From Verrucomicrobiia bacterium (lineage in GTDB: Bacteria; Verrucomicrobiota; Verrucomicrobiia; Verrucomicrobiales; DEV007), in NCBI GenBank assembly GCA_030425385.1, contig JAUIAH010000002.1, forward strand, positions 310,001 through 374,000: a stretch of 64,000 nt of DNA. The letters run 5' to 3'. The notes below the pieces were generated by a model. The model made no database searches. It saw only the letters and a program-made list of their open reading frames with translations, and was not told the DNA's origin. Below, one piece after another: positions 17,641 through 28,065 of the stretch. The position numbers were made by a program, and so were the translations under genes. Each line of letters begins with the position of its first letter. The stretch's first letter is position 1.

Positions 17641-20600
17641 ATGACGCTCTCTCGGATACTTCTCGTCGGTCTCAGCCTCACCAGCCTCGATGCCTGGGCC
17701 GCCGAAGGTCATGGCACTTCTTCAGGAACCGCTCGCAAGAGCCAAGGGCCGCCGCTCACCGTCGAGACCTTCGCGGATGCCAGTCAGGTGCAGAATGTCA
17801 CGGCAATCTGTTTCGATGATCACGGACGGCTCTACGTGGCCGAAAGTGGCCGCTGGCGCAACGGCGTGGAGGACAATCGGGATCATCTCTTCTGGGTGAT
17901 GGATGACCTGGCCTCGCAGACCACGGCCGATCGCCGAGCCCTGTTGGAAAAGTGGAAGGACAAGTTTGCCCCCGACTACTTCACGCGGAATGAAGAACGC
18001 GTCGTGCGGCTGGAGGATACAGATGGCGATGGACGAGCCGATGATCGCACCGTCTTTGCCGATGGGTTCAACGACGCTCTCGATGGCCCGGCGATTGGCC
18101 TTCTGTCAGGATTCGGCAAGATCTACCTGACAAACATCCCTCATCTCTGGGCCCTGACAGATGCCGACGATGACGGCATCGCCGAGAAACGCGAATCCCT
18201 GCAGGAAGGATTTGGGCCTCGCTTCAGTCTCAGTGGCCACGACTTGCACGGGCTCGCCTGGGGACCCGATGGTAAGCTCTATTTCTCAATGGGTGACCGC
18301 GGCTATCATGTGCAAACGCGGGAGGGCAAGGTCTTGTCTGACCCAGGAGCCGGAGCCGCCTTCCGTTGTGATCCCGATGGATCCCATCTGGAGGTCTTCT
18401 ACTATGGTCTGCGCAATCCGCAGGAACTCGCCTTCAATGAGTATGGCGATCTCTTCACGGTCGATAACAACTGTGACCAGGGAGATTCTGCTAGAGTCAC
18501 CTATCTCATGGAAGGAGGAGACACCGGGTGGCACATGGGACACCAAGCCCTCACCACCTTTTCTGACCAGGTCGACGACGGTCACATGGAGCAAGATCCT
18601 CACTGGATGAGCGAAGGTCTCTGGAAGAAACGGTATCCGGACCAGCCTGCCTGGATCCTGCCCGCACTCGACTATCTCACCGCGGGACCCTCGGGATTGG
18701 TCTTCGATTCAGGCAATGCCCTTTCACCACGCTATCAGAATCACTTTCTCGTCTGTGACTACAAAGGCTCCAGCAATCAGTGTTTCCTCTACAGTTTCAA
18801 AGTCGCGCCGGAAGGGGCTGGCTACGTCGTGCGCGATCCTCACATCTTTCACAGCGGCATCACCGCTGCCGACGTGGATGTGGGCTATGATGGCAAGATC
18901 TACCTAGGAGACTTCGGCGGGGGCTGGATCCGCCCTGATCGCGGTAATATCTTCACCTTACACGACCCCGAACACATCGGGAATCCCGTCGTCGCCGAAA
19001 CGCAGCAACTCTTTGCAGAAGGCTTCACCAAGCGCTCCGTGGGCGACCTTCGCCAACTCCTTGCTCACGCCGATTGGCGTGTTCGCTTGCGGGCGCAATT
19101 CACCTTGGCCGCCATGGAAGACGAGAAGGCCATCGCAGCCCTTCTCGACACCGCACACGACGAAGAGGCTCCCTTGCTCGCCCGTCTCCACGGTCTCTGG
19201 GGACTCCGGCAGCGCGCCCTCTCAGCGCCTCTCAGAAGATTGCTAGAGGATCGCGAAGCCGAGATCCGCGCTCAGGCCGCTCGTGCCCTGGGCGAGCTCC
19301 GCACCAACGAAGCAGCCCCGGCCCTTACCAGCCTCCTCACTGACGAAAGCACACGCGTGCAAGCCTTCGCCGCCATTGCTCTCAGCAAAGTTGGATCCAT
19401 GGAAGCCTTCCCTCACGTCGTCACGCTGCTAGAGCGAAACGCCGGGGTAGACCCCTTCCTACGTCACGCAGGCATCATGGCTTTGAAAGGCATCGCTCCC
19501 ACCAATGCACTCCTGGAATTGACCGCCCATCCTTCACCCAGCGTGCGCCTGGCCACCGTGCTCACGTTGCGCAAACGTCAGGATGCAACCATCGTTGCCT
19601 TTCTCGACGACCCCGACCCCCGCATCGCCCAAGAAGTCATTCGCGCCGTGAATGACCTCGATCTGCAAGACGGTCTCGAAGCGGTCGCCGCAACCAGCGA
19701 ACGTCTTTGCCGATCCTTTCCCGCCAACACACTCCCAGACGAGATGATCTTTCGGCGCCTACTCAATGCGAACTTCCGGTTAGGCAGTCCGCTAGGAGCC
19801 AAGCGACTCCTCCTCATGGGTGCCAATGCTTCTCTGCCAGAGAACTACCGCGTGCTGGCGCTCAAAGCGCTCTCTGTCTGGCCGCAACCACCTAGCATTG
19901 ACCCCACCACAGGCATCTACCGCCCCCTACCTCTCAGGGAGGCGCCCCCAACGCTCGCGACCATCGAAGACGATCTAGGCAATTTGTTAGAACAATCCAA
20001 GACGCCCTCCATCATCGCAGAGGCCATCGGCGTCGCCAGGGCTTTCGAGTTCGCCGTGAATCCCCGCCTCCTTCGCGGCTGGCTGCTCGATCGCAACCTG
20101 GCGTTCCCTGCCCGCCGAGCCGCCTTGCATGCCTTGGAAACGCAACTACCCAAAGCCTTCAAACGTGATCTGGATCAACTCCAACAAGACCCCGATACGC
20201 AAATGCGTGTGGCTGCGGCCGAGAGCATGGTGCACGTCTTTCCCAAAGAGGCGATGCGGGTCGCTCAGCAGTTGTTACGCGGAGGAAGCACTGCAGAACG
20301 TCGCGGAGCCTACACCATCATTGCTACGTCTGACGATGAGTCTTTGGGATCACTGCTAGAGGAAGAACTCAACCTTCTCCTAGACGATGAGGTGCCCGCC
20401 GCGGCCGCTCTGGACTTGATCGGTGCCGCACAATCGTCCCCCCACCAGGGTGCCATGGGGGCCTTGGCAAACGTACAAGCCAAGCTCTCGAACGACCCTC
20501 TCGGAGCCCTCGTCTACACCTACGAAGGCGGGGATCCCATCCGAGGCGAGCGGGTATTCGCCAACCAGGGCACCTGTCGCAAGTGTCATCGGGTGGAGGG

Positions 20601-20946
20601 TGACGATTCCGAAGACGCGGGCCCCTCTTTGGAAAGCTTGGCCTCTCGCCAGAGCCCTCAAGAAATTCTCCATTCGCTCGCCTTTCCCAACGAGATTGTG
20701 GTGCCGGGCTATGGCATCATGAGCCTCACATTGGAAGATGGAAGCGTCATCACGGGCTCGCCCATTGCGGAAACAGAGGCCACCATCACGGTCAAGACCG
20801 CTGATAGCGATCCTATCATCGTCACCAAAGCAGACATCGCCTCGCAAACCCCGGCCCTTTCACCCATGCCCCCCATGGGACTCGCACTCCCACCTCCGGA
20901 TATCCGCGATCTCATGGCCTACCTACAGACCTTGAAGATGCCGTAG
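17641..20946 (+). CDS. PVC-type membrane-bound dehydrogenase-like protein with HEAT repeats and cytochrome c domain
   Basis: 1101 residues, signal peptide ending near AWA. Order: a beta-propeller dehydrogenase-like domain of the planctomycete/verrucomicrobial type (about 40-440; GLAWGPDGKLYFSMGD and LRNPQELAFNEYGDLF are characteristic), HEAT-like helical repeats (about 450-930), and a C-terminal cytochrome c domain with heme motif CRKCH near residue 980. Such proteins are thought to be periplasmic quinoprotein-like oxidoreductases that pass electrons to their own heme; the substrate (usually supposed to be a carbohydrate or alcohol) is not known. The recQ start lies one base after its stop. 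Confidence 0.9.
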   Translation: MTLSRILLVGLSLTSLDAWAAEGHGTSSGTARKSQGPPLTVETFADASQVQNVTAICFDDHGRLYVAESGRWRNGVEDNRDHLFWVMDDLASQTTADRRALLEKWKDKFAPDYFTRNEERVVRLEDTDGDGRADDRTVFADGFNDALDGPAIGLLSGFGKIYLTNIPHLWALTDADDDGIAEKRESLQEGFGPRFSLSGHDLHGLAWGPDGKLYFSMGDRGYHVQTREGKVLSDPGAGAAFRCDPDGSHLEVFYYGLRNPQELAFNEYGDLFTVDNNCDQGDSARVTYLMEGGDTGWHMGHQALTTFSDQVDDGHMEQDPHWMSEGLWKKRYPDQPAWILPALDYLTAGPSGLVFDSGNALSPRYQNHFLVCDYKGSSNQCFLYSFKVAPEGAGYVVRDPHIFHSGITAADVDVGYDGKIYLGDFGGGWIRPDRGNIFTLHDPEHIGNPVVAETQQLFAEGFTKRSVGDLRQLLAHADWRVRLRAQFTLAAMEDEKAIAALLDTAHDEEAPLLARLHGLWGLRQRALSAPLRRLLEDREAEIRAQAARALGELRTNEAAPALTSLLTDESTRVQAFAAIALSKVGSMEAFPHVVTLLERNAGVDPFLRHAGIMALKGIAPTNALLELTAHPSPSVRLATVLTLRKRQDATIVAFLDDPDPRIAQEVIRAVNDLDLQDGLEAVAATSERLCRSFPANTLPDEMIFRRLLNANFRLGSPLGAKRLLLMGANASLPENYRVLALKALSVWPQPPSIDPTTGIYRPLPLREAPPTLATIEDDLGNLLEQSKTPSIIAEAIGVARAFEFAVNPRLLRGWLLDRNLAFPARRAALHALETQLPKAFKRDLDQLQQDPDTQMRVAAAESMVHVFPKEAMRVAQQLLRGGSTAERRGAYTIIATSDDESLGSLLEEELNLLLDDEVPAAAALDLIGAAQSSPHQGAMGALANVQAKLSNDPLGALVYTYEGGDPIRGERVFANQGTCRKCHRVEGDDSEDAGPSLESLASRQSPQEILHSLAFPNEIVVPGYGIMSLTLEDGSVITGSPIAETEATITVKTADSDPIIVTKADIASQTPALSPMPPMGLALPPPDIRDLMAYLQTLKMP

Positions 20947-20947
20947 C

Positions 20948-23158
20948 ATGAGCATAGATGCGATTCTGCAACAGACTTTCGGCTTTCCCGCCTTTCGTGA
21001 GCATCAGCGGGATCTCATCGATGGTGTCTTGGCAGGACGCGATGTCTTTGGCGTGATGCCCACAGGGGGTGGCAAGTCCCTCTGCTATCAACTTCCCGCG
21101 ATCGCGCAAGAAGGGTGCGCCATTGTCGTCAGCCCTCTCATTGCGCTCATGAAGGATCAAGTGGATGCCGCCAAGGCCAACGGCATCCGCGCGGCCTGCG
21201 CCAATAGTGCTGTCTCTGACGCCGATCGCTATGAAGCAACCAAGGCCTATCGAGAAGGCCAACTGGACCTCCTCTACCTAGCCCCCGAACGCCTCGCGAT
21301 GGCTGGTGTGTTAGATCGCCTACGCGCCTGCCCCTCGGGAAAGCCAGCTTTCTTCGCCATTGATGAAGCCCATTGCATCTCTGAGTGGGGCCATGATTTC
21401 CGACCGGACTACCTTGGCCTGCAACGGCTTCGCGAGGCTTTTCCTGACATTCCCATAGCCGCATTCACCGCCACCGCGACTTCCAAAGTCGCCCAGGACA
21501 TTGAAACGCGTTTGCGGCTGCGAGACCCCATCCGGGTGCGCGCGTCCTTTGATCGAGCCAATCTCTTCTACGACGTCCGCACCAAGACGAAATGGAAAGA
21601 ACAGCTCGTGGGATTTGTGCGCGAGCGTCAGGGTCAATCTGGGATCATCTATCGCGCCACTAGGAAAGCCACCGAAGACACCGCCGCCTTACTCATGGCC
21701 AACGGCATCGATGCCCGCTGCTATCACGCAGGCATGGATCCCCAAGAACGCGCCCGTACCCAGGAAGCGTTCATCCGCGACGATGCCCCTATCATTGTCG
21801 CCACCATTGCTTTCGGCATGGGCATCGATAAGGCGGACGTGCGCTTTGTCGTCCATGGCGATCTCCCGAAGAATGTCGAATCCTACTATCAGGAAACGGG
21901 GCGCGCGGGACGGGATGGCGAGCCGTCGTATTGCCTGCTGCTCTTTGGCACTGGCGACGTCATCAAACAGAAACGGATGCTCGAAGGCATCCTCGACGCA
22001 GACGAACGGCACCGCACCCTATCACTGCTCAAAGAAATGGAGCGCTTTGCAGCCACGCCCAGTTGCCGGCGCCGCGCCCTCCTCCGCTACTTTGGTGAAG
22101 ACTATGGAAAGGAGAACTGCGGCAGCTGCGATTACTGCACAGGAGAGTTCCGCGCGGTCGATGCCACCCGTGAAGCTCAGATGGTGCTCTCCGCCATGGC
22201 ACGGACAAACGAACGCTTTGGAGCCGTGCATGTTTGTGACATCGTCAGCGGTGCCAACACCGCCAAGATCAGGCAGTTCGGCCACGATCAACTCAAGACA
22301 TTCGGCGTGGGCAAGGACAAGCCGAAGACGCATTGGCGACGCCTTCTCGACGCACTCGTCGTTGGTGGCATTGTGAGAATCGATGACAGCGACAGCTTCG
22401 CCATTCCCAAGCTGACGCCTGAAGCATGGGAAGTCCTTCGCGGGAAGCGATCCTTTGAAAGGCAAGAGGACACGCGGTCTGAACCGGGAAGGAAACAGCG
22501 GGGCGCCACCCTAACCGATGGCGATCCACCACATGACGCCGGTCTCTTCGCCCACCTTCGCGAGACGCGCAAAGCCCTCGCCGATGCCGAGGAAGTACCA
22601 CCTTATGTCATTCTGACAGACCGCAGTCTCCGCCTACTGGCCGCTCATTTGCCGAGCACCTTGCCCGAACTTGAGCCCATCCACGGCATTGGTCAGCATC
22701 GTCTACAACGCTATGGACAGCCATTTCTCGATGCCATCGCAGCCTATCGGAAAGACCATCCTGAACTGACGCCCACCGCGGATCCGCCTTCGCCCCGCAT
22801 GGAAACCGCTGTTCCCATAGCAGACGTCCTCAGCAGCACCATTCTCGAAACGGAATCTCTCCTGAGTGAGGGCCTTTCGTTAGAGGAGATCGCGTCGAGA
22901 CGAAACCTCAAATCGGGCACCATTCGGAAACATATCGCGCGCCTCATCGAAGACGGGCGCGACATCGATTGGAAACGTTTTGTAGATGCAGATACGGAAG
23001 CCGTCCTCCGCCCGCTCTTCGCCAAACATGGCCCAGCTTCCCTCACGCCCATCGTGCAAGAGGCACAAGGCAGAGCCATGTATGATCACGCCGAGATCCT
23101 GCGCGCCGTCTTGCTCCGTGAGGCTGAAGACAGCGTCACCTTTGGGCCCGAAAGCTGA
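20948..23158 (+). CDS. recQ: ATP-dependent DNA helicase RecQ
   Basis: 736 residues. 3'-5' DNA helicase for recombination and repair. Motif I GVMPTGGGKSLCYQLP, motif II AIDEAHCISEWGHDFRP (DEAH), motif VI QETGRAGRDG. The RecQ zinc cluster follows (CRRRALLRYFGE...CGSCDYCTG), then the RQC winged helix, an HRDC domain (about 540-610) and a C-terminal helix-turn-helix extension (SLEEIASRRNLKSGTIRKHI) as in longer RecQ proteins. The ATG is one base after the stop of the preceding dehydrogenase-like gene, so translation is probably coupled even though the functions differ. Confidence 0.97.
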   Translation: MSIDAILQQTFGFPAFREHQRDLIDGVLAGRDVFGVMPTGGGKSLCYQLPAIAQEGCAIVVSPLIALMKDQVDAAKANGIRAACANSAVSDADRYEATKAYREGQLDLLYLAPERLAMAGVLDRLRACPSGKPAFFAIDEAHCISEWGHDFRPDYLGLQRLREAFPDIPIAAFTATATSKVAQDIETRLRLRDPIRVRASFDRANLFYDVRTKTKWKEQLVGFVRERQGQSGIIYRATRKATEDTAALLMANGIDARCYHAGMDPQERARTQEAFIRDDAPIIVATIAFGMGIDKADVRFVVHGDLPKNVESYYQETGRAGRDGEPSYCLLLFGTGDVIKQKRMLEGILDADERHRTLSLLKEMERFAATPSCRRRALLRYFGEDYGKENCGSCDYCTGEFRAVDATREAQMVLSAMARTNERFGAVHVCDIVSGANTAKIRQFGHDQLKTFGVGKDKPKTHWRRLLDALVVGGIVRIDDSDSFAIPKLTPEAWEVLRGKRSFERQEDTRSEPGRKQRGATLTDGDPPHDAGLFAHLRETRKALADAEEVPPYVILTDRSLRLLAAHLPSTLPELEPIHGIGQHRLQRYGQPFLDAIAAYRKDHPELTPTADPPSPRMETAVPIADVLSSTILETESLLSEGLSLEEIASRRNLKSGTIRKHIARLIEDGRDIDWKRFVDADTEAVLRPLFAKHGPASLTPIVQEAQGRAMYDHAEILRAVLLREAEDSVTFGPES

Positions 23159-23168
23159 AGTGAACTCC

Positions 23169-25277
23169 CTACGCTTGCAGGTACTTGCGCACCCAAGTTT
23201 CGAAATCTTGCCGTTGGATCAAGTCGATGAATTCTAATGTCCTCTCATGGCAGCGGAAGAAGAGCCGGTGGCTCCGTCCCAAGCGCTGCCGCATCACGCC
23301 TTGAGTTTGCTTGAGAAGTCGGCAGCCATTCCAGGCGTGTTTATCTCCTGCAGCAAGTCGCCCTGCCATGATCACCGCTTGGGCCGCGAGGTTGTCTGGC
23401 ACCCTCTCTAGGGCTTCGGCAAAGCCGTCGGCGAACACTGGCAAACACACCCGCACCCGCACCCGCTCAGGAACAGGCTCCAAATGATCCCGTTCAGAGT
23501 CTTTGTGATCGGCCTCGTTGTCCTCAGCTGGTGCAACCGTTTGGGCGGAGGCGAGTTGTTCCTGAGCTCTCTCCAATTGTTGTCGCACGCGTTTGTGCTC
23601 TTCGTGCTCGACTTTGAGATTGGTCTTCAGGCGTTTGATCTCTGCTAGACGTTCTTGAATCTCGTTATCGGATCGTAAAGCAACCGGCTCCGCCTTGGCA
23701 CTTGGAGAGGGTGATGTCTTCTCCGTCGCCTTGTTTTCCAGTTTCTTCAGATCTTCTTCGAGAGCCGAGATGCGCATCTCCAGTTTCGCCGCTTGTTGCC
23801 GTCGCGTTTCCACTTGCTTCTTGGCTCTCGCCTGTTCTTTGGACAATTTGAAAGAGGTCTCAAAGGCCACATCTTCATTGTCCATGATGGCTTGCGAAAT
23901 CTGCACCGCTTGATCATCACCAGCAAGCCCAAGCTCATCGCGCGCATCCTCAATGGTGTCGAGAATAAGGTCGTGATGCAGGCCCTCCGCATCTTTCAAA
24001 CAGCCACGCGCGATGAGAATGCCCAATGGTTTGGAAAGAAAGAACGCCGCATGAGCCACATTGGCGTAGTGGACCCGCGCGAAAGGTTCGCCAGCCAGCG
24101 TCGCCGCAAACGCCATCTCCACCTCGCTGATTAACATCGACACTAATTCTTCTCGGCTGGCCAGCAAGGTTTCGGCCTCGAAATGGGGTTCGAAATACCC
24201 CTCAGCCCACTCTGAGAACCAGGCGAGCAAGGAGCGATCTCCCTGTTTCGCGTGCTCGTAGACGTCATAGTAGATGACTTCCAATCCGCGCAAATCGTAG
24301 TCCTTGGGTGCCTTGTGTTCTAGCACTTCACGAGCGCGGGCAAGGTCTTCGAACAAGATCAAGCGCTGGACCACCGAGATCCGTACCGTATCCGGGATCT
24401 TCTCTGGCCGCAGATTCCACACTTCATAGCTGCGCATGTCCCTAACTTTGGCCTCCGTAAGACCCAGTTCCGGTACGTCCTTGAGCTCCGAGAGCTTGAG
24501 GCCATCCGCAGAGTAGTCATCAAAACCCTTAGACTTTCCCAAACAACACTTCTTGTACTTCTTCCCGCTGCCGCAGGGACAAGGATCATTGCGCCCGATC
24601 CGAGGCGTCTCTCTGATCAAGGTCGACCCTGAGTGTACCCTCTCTTCACTTTGGAGCCCAGTCAGCAACGCCACACTCCAGAGTGACTCCGCTTGACGCC
24701 GAAACTTCGCTAGGCTTGTCTCGACACCGAAACGGTCTTTGAGCGAAGCCGTGAGCGCTGTGATCACGGGGTCATCCGTGAATTTCACGAGAGCTTCGTA
24801 CTGAACCAGAGCCATGAAACAACCCTCTCGCAGGGCCGTTCTAACCTTTCGTCGGCTAAGAAGGATCAACTCGTGAGGCACCTCCATGTCCTGCTCGTTG
24901 CACGAGTGCCACGCCAATAAGAGGCAAATCGATTCCCGCTCGACAGACATTCGCCCTCGCCGGACAGCCTCGGTGAGGGCGGCGACGATGTCGCCCTGCA
25001 CCTTGAGAACTGTGCATAACAAGAGTCGAACGTCTTCAATGAGAGCCGCTCCCTCATGCAAGCACGTGGCAGGAATCGCGCGTTCCCCGGTCAGCGCCGC
25101 GAAATAGAGAGCTTGGAAAGCGCGGGCGTTTCGCCCTTCAGACGCCATCATCAAGGCTGTGGAGAGAAGCTCATCGCTTTCCGGCAAACGAGACACAAAC
25201 GCTTGGACCAGCTCCGGCTTCAAAGCCACTTCGCTCGCTTCGGCGATGAGTGAATCAATCTGATCTTGGGATTCCAT
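23169..25277 (-). CDS. SEC-C zinc-motif protein with coiled coil and RelE/ParE-like C-terminus
   Basis: 702 residues. Region 1-220 is helical and unrecognised. A SEC-C metal-binding motif lies near residues 227-248 ([20 protein letters not shown]). A long helical region follows, then a coiled coil at about 466-575 ([19 protein letters not shown]). The last 100 residues read like a type II toxin fold of the RelE/ParE kind: a strand with [13 protein letters not shown], a helix, then [17 protein letters not shown] and a final [15 protein letters not shown]. This fusion is unusual; whether the toxin-like part is active is unknown. SEC-C motifs often bind zinc in translation- or secretion-related proteins. 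A start 7 codons upstream is possible. Convergent with recQ, 10 bases apart. Confidence 0.75.
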   Translation of the reverse strand: MESQDQIDSLIAEASEVALKPELVQAFVSRLPESDELLSTALMMASEGRNARAFQALYFAALTGERAIPATCLHEGAALIEDVRLLLCTVLKVQGDIVAALTEAVRRGRMSVERESICLLLAWHSCNEQDMEVPHELILLSRRKVRTALREGCFMALVQYEALVKFTDDPVITALTASLKDRFGVETSLAKFRRQAESLWSVALLTGLQSEERVHSGSTLIRETPRIGRNDPCPCGSGKKYKKCCLGKSKGFDDYSADGLKLSELKDVPELGLTEAKVRDMRSYEVWNLRPEKIPDTVRISVVQRLILFEDLARAREVLEHKAPKDYDLRGLEVIYYDVYEHAKQGDRSLLAWFSEWAEGYFEPHFEAETLLASREELVSMLISEVEMAFAATLAGEPFARVHYANVAHAAFFLSKPLGILIARGCLKDAEGLHHDLILDTIEDARDELGLAGDDQAVQISQAIMDNEDVAFETSFKLSKEQARAKKQVETRRQQAAKLEMRISALEEDLKKLENKATEKTSPSPSAKAEPVALRSDNEIQERLAEIKRLKTNLKVEHEEHKRVRQQLERAQEQLASAQTVAPAEDNEADHKDSERDHLEPVPERVRVRVCLPVFADGFAEALERVPDNLAAQAVIMAGRLAAGDKHAWNGCRLLKQTQGVMRQRLGRSHRLFFRCHERTLEFIDLIQRQDFETWVRKYLQA

Positions 25278-25392
25278 GCTCGTGCCCAACCAGACCATAC
25301 TCCGTCTGGAGGCGAAAGCGAATTCAAGCCCTAACGTTGCTCTTCATCGACGATCCGGCCGTCACGAGATGGATGGGCAAACTACCAAGTCG

Positions 25393-26124
25393 CTACGCTT
25401 CCGCCGCAGATTGACTCTTGGCCAGGCCAGATGGCCCATCACTCCAGGACGCCACGGCGTGTATGATGATGCTGACCACCGTATCGTCCGAGAGTCGATC
25501 CGTATTGATGATGAGATCGTAGCTCGCGGGATCCTCGATATCCTCACCAAGATGCGCTTTCACATAGCGCCGCCGCCCATTGTCTCTCGTATCCAGGTAG
25601 TCATCCGCCGCCTTCTCCGTCATGCCAAACTTCTCCATGACGTGGTCACGACGGCAGGCAAACGATCCAACAAGGCGCACTCTGAACGTGTTGGCGAGGT
25701 CTGCAGCGATGTGATTGCCACCCCTCCCGACGACGATGGCGTGGCCCATGTCGCAAAGCTTACGGATCGTGTGCACGGTGTGTTCAAAGAGTGTCCAGTC
25801 ACTCGGCTTCTTTCGGAACACTTCGCGCACGGCGTCACCTATCATTGAGACACTGTCTTCCGGCATGTCCTGCTCGGTTCCCGGTGGCAGATCATTGTCC
25901 TCCACGATCGTCCTCACCAAATCCTGATCGAACAAGGTCCAGTGCGGATCCTTGAGCGGCGAGTCCTCTTGCAGGGACTGGACCAATTTCTCCCCGATCG
26001 ACACAGCTCGCGCCCCCGCTTGTCGCGAGAGCGTGATCGAGGGCTCCTGGGAAGCATAGGCTCGCGCCGCGCTAAGTTCTAACTTTGCTGCCAAGAATCG
26101 ACGAAAGGGAACCACTTCACTCAT
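25393..26124 (-). CDS. Cytidylate-kinase-like family protein
   Basis: 243 residues. Matches the cytidylate kinase-like family: ITLSRQAGARAVSIGEKLV is the degenerate P-loop region, WTLFDQDLVRTIVEDNDLP the 'D-x-x-L/I' segment, HAIVVGRGGNHIAADL a conserved strand/helix, then VRLVGSFACRRDHVM and DNGRRRYVKAHLGED (lid-like). The normal GxxGxGKS loop of true CMP kinase is replaced, as usual in this family, so the substrate is uncertain. The start at 26124 is preferred over an upstream ATG because the homologous part begins there. Minus-strand neighbour of cbpM, 68 bases away. Confidence 0.75.
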   Translation of the reverse strand: MSEVVPFRRFLAAKLELSAARAYASQEPSITLSRQAGARAVSIGEKLVQSLQEDSPLKDPHWTLFDQDLVRTIVEDNDLPPGTEQDMPEDSVSMIGDAVREVFRKKPSDWTLFEHTVHTIRKLCDMGHAIVVGRGGNHIAADLANTFRVRLVGSFACRRDHVMEKFGMTEKAADDYLDTRDNGRRRYVKAHLGEDIEDPASYDLIINTDRLSDDTVVSIIIHAVASWSDGPSGLAKSQSAAEA

Positions 26125-26192
26125 GCCGAACGATGAACTCCCCCTCTCCTGGACGCTCCGCTTTGCTTGGTGTGCTCTGCGTCCATCTTGGT

Positions 26193-26519
26193 CTACCCCA
26201 ATCGCTCCCGCAGCCAACGCACCTCGCGTTCCGTCGTTTCCAGGCGGTCGAGGAGTTGCATCACCAATCGGATCGTGCGCATCTGCGCACGCTGATGGGT
26301 GCGGAGGTATTCGATTTGGCGCAAACGATAGATCGCCTCATCATCAAAGTAGGGTTCGCCTGCGCTGCTTTCCCGAACACAGACGACGAGTTTGGCTCGC
26401 ATCACTTCTTGAATCATTTCCGGATGCATTCCCGAGAGCGCGCTGGCCGCGTCGAGATCGACCACTGCCTGTGCGGCCTCGCTAGAGGTTGGCACCATTG
26501 CCGAAGATGAATGACTCAT
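26193..26519 (-). CDS. cbpM: Chaperone modulator CbpM-like MerR-type protein
   Basis: 108 residues. Helical protein with a MerR-like 'Y-F-D-D-E-A-I-Y-R-L-R-Q-I-E-Y-L-R' pattern (EPYFDDEAIYRLRQIEYLRT) and a C-terminal coiled helix (LVMQLLDRLETTEREVRWLR). This is how CbpM, the inhibitor/modulator of the DnaJ homologue CbpA, looks. Its start lies 13 bases after the stop of the cbpA-like gene, the same order as cbpA-cbpM elsewhere, which is strong support. The Ser-rich first 20 residues are not conserved. An in-frame upstream start would lie inside the cbpA-like gene and is not used. Confidence 0.78.
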   Translation of the reverse strand: MSHSSSAMVPTSSEAAQAVVDLDAASALSGMHPEMIQEVMRAKLVVCVRESSAGEPYFDDEAIYRLRQIEYLRTHQRAQMRTIRLVMQLLDRLETTEREVRWLRERLG

Positions 26520-26532
26520 GAGAATCGCTTTG

Positions 26533-27504
26533 TTAGGATTGATGAAGGTCTTGGAGTTGTTTCCAAAGGGCTTTCGCTTCCTCGGTCGTGCTCTCCGGCA
26601 CTTCGAGGCGTATCTTACAATAGAGGTCTCCATGCGCGGACCCCGAACCTTTTGGAAGGCCCTTGCCGCGGAGGCGAAGTTCCGTGCCGTTGGCCGTGCC
26701 TGCGGGGACCTTCAGCTCGATGCGCCCGTGCGGCGTGGGGATGGTGGCTTGCCCACCTAGGACCGCATCCCATGGTGGGATGGGCAACTCATGATGGAGA
26801 TCCTGTCCCGTGATGACGAAATCGGGATGCCGTTGGAGGGCCACGCGCAGAAAGAGATCGCCCGGATCGCCCCCTTGATTGCCTGGCTCCCCCATGCCAG
26901 CACACCGGATCATTTGCCCCTCCTCCACACCTTTGGGGATGCGAACGCGTATCGTGTGCGCGCTGCCAGTTTCTCCCGGGATACCGGTTCGTTGCAATGT
27001 GAGAACGCGCTGTCCGCCGTGCATGACTTCCTCAAGGGTCACGAGGATCTCGGCCTCGATGTCACGACCACGGTGCGGCATGGATGCTGTCCCCATGTCG
27101 CCATAACCCGCAAAGCCGCCACCACGGGTGCGTTGACCAAAGAACTGTTCGAAGAAGTCCGAGAATCCGGTGCCGTCGAAATGGTATTCGAATCCACCTC
27201 CACTGGCACCGCCACCAGTCCTTGCCCCGGCGAAGCCGCCTCCACCTCCTGGCGGCGGCGTGAAGTCGCGCATGTGCTGCCAATCGGGGCCTAGCTGATC
27301 ATACTTTTCCCGTTTCTCAGGATCACTCAGGACTTCATAGGCTTCATTCAACTCCTTGAACTTGTCCTCTGCCTGGGCCTTGTCCTCGGCGACGTCCGGG
27401 TGGTATTTCCTGGCCAACTTGCGGAAGGCTTTGCGGATATCATCCTGAGAGGCGGATCGCTCTACGCCTAAGACCTTGTAGTAGTCTCGAAACTTCACTG
27501 ACAT
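26533..27504 (-). CDS. cbpA: DnaJ-family co-chaperone CbpA (no zinc finger)
   Basis: 323 residues. Co-chaperone that stimulates DnaK; CbpA is a class B DnaJ that also binds curved DNA in E. coli. The J domain covers residues 1-70 ([22 protein letters not shown] motif in KYHPDVAED), followed by a Gly/Phe-rich linker (about 75-130) and the two beta-barrel C-terminal domains (about 140-310; [38 protein letters not shown]). There are no CxxCxGxG repeats, so it is not DnaJ itself. Start at 27504 chosen because the J domain begins immediately. Operon with cbpM; divergent from the hemoglobin gene across 172 bases. Confidence 0.92.
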   Translation of the reverse strand: MSVKFRDYYKVLGVERSASQDDIRKAFRKLARKYHPDVAEDKAQAEDKFKELNEAYEVLSDPEKREKYDQLGPDWQHMRDFTPPPGGGGGFAGARTGGGASGGGFEYHFDGTGFSDFFEQFFGQRTRGGGFAGYGDMGTASMPHRGRDIEAEILVTLEEVMHGGQRVLTLQRTGIPGETGSAHTIRVRIPKGVEEGQMIRCAGMGEPGNQGGDPGDLFLRVALQRHPDFVITGQDLHHELPIPPWDAVLGGQATIPTPHGRIELKVPAGTANGTELRLRGKGLPKGSGSAHGDLYCKIRLEVPESTTEEAKALWKQLQDLHQS

Positions 27505-27676
27505 GCCATTCGTAATATACTGGGAACCTACGCATAGTTCGGCCCGAGATGGCAACTTCTACCGCGCACCGTTTGCGTTGCGACGTGCACGAGTTGGCTC
27601 TCGTGGTTAGTAACACTGGAACCTGGCGGTGTTTCGGCCCATGTTCACGGCACCTTCTAACAACGCTCGTGCCTCT

Positions 27677-28054
27677 ATGAATGAAGACGCTTCTCTCTAC
27701 GAACGGATCGGTGGTGAATCCACGGTCCGCAAATTGGTCGATACCCTCTATGAGCGCGTGATGGCTGACGAGGTGCTCGCGCCTTTCTTCGAGCACAGTT
27801 CGGTGGAAGGCATACGACGCATGCAGCGCGAATTTCTGGCAGCCGCACTCGGTGGCCCTATCGTTTATGCCGGGAAGACGCTTCGGGAAGCGCACAGCGG
27901 GCGCGGTATCACTCGTGAACATTTCTCCCGTTTCATCGATCACTTGATGGCGGCTTTAAAAGCACACGACCTGTCCGATCAAGACGCCTACGACGTGATC
28001 AGTCGATTGAACACCTCGGTGGACGCGGTCGTGGGTGACACGACCAACGGTTAG
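27677..28054 (+). CDS. Truncated hemoglobin, group I (trHbN-like)
   Basis: 125 residues, normal for group I truncated globins. Heme protein that binds O2/NO; often acts in NO detoxification. SLYERIGGESTVRKLVDTLY is the classic N-terminus, followed by ERVMADEVLAPFF and the proximal heme His in TLREAHSGRGITREHF. It is followed 12 bases later by a UbiB-family kinase gene on the same strand, probably an operon. Start at the ATG at 27677, directly before the conserved N-terminus. Confidence 0.92.
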   Translation: MNEDASLYERIGGESTVRKLVDTLYERVMADEVLAPFFEHSSVEGIRRMQREFLAAALGGPIVYAGKTLREAHSGRGITREHFSRFIDHLMAALKAHDLSDQDAYDVISRLNTSVDAVVGDTTNG

Positions 28055-28065
28055 GCATCCTTCGC

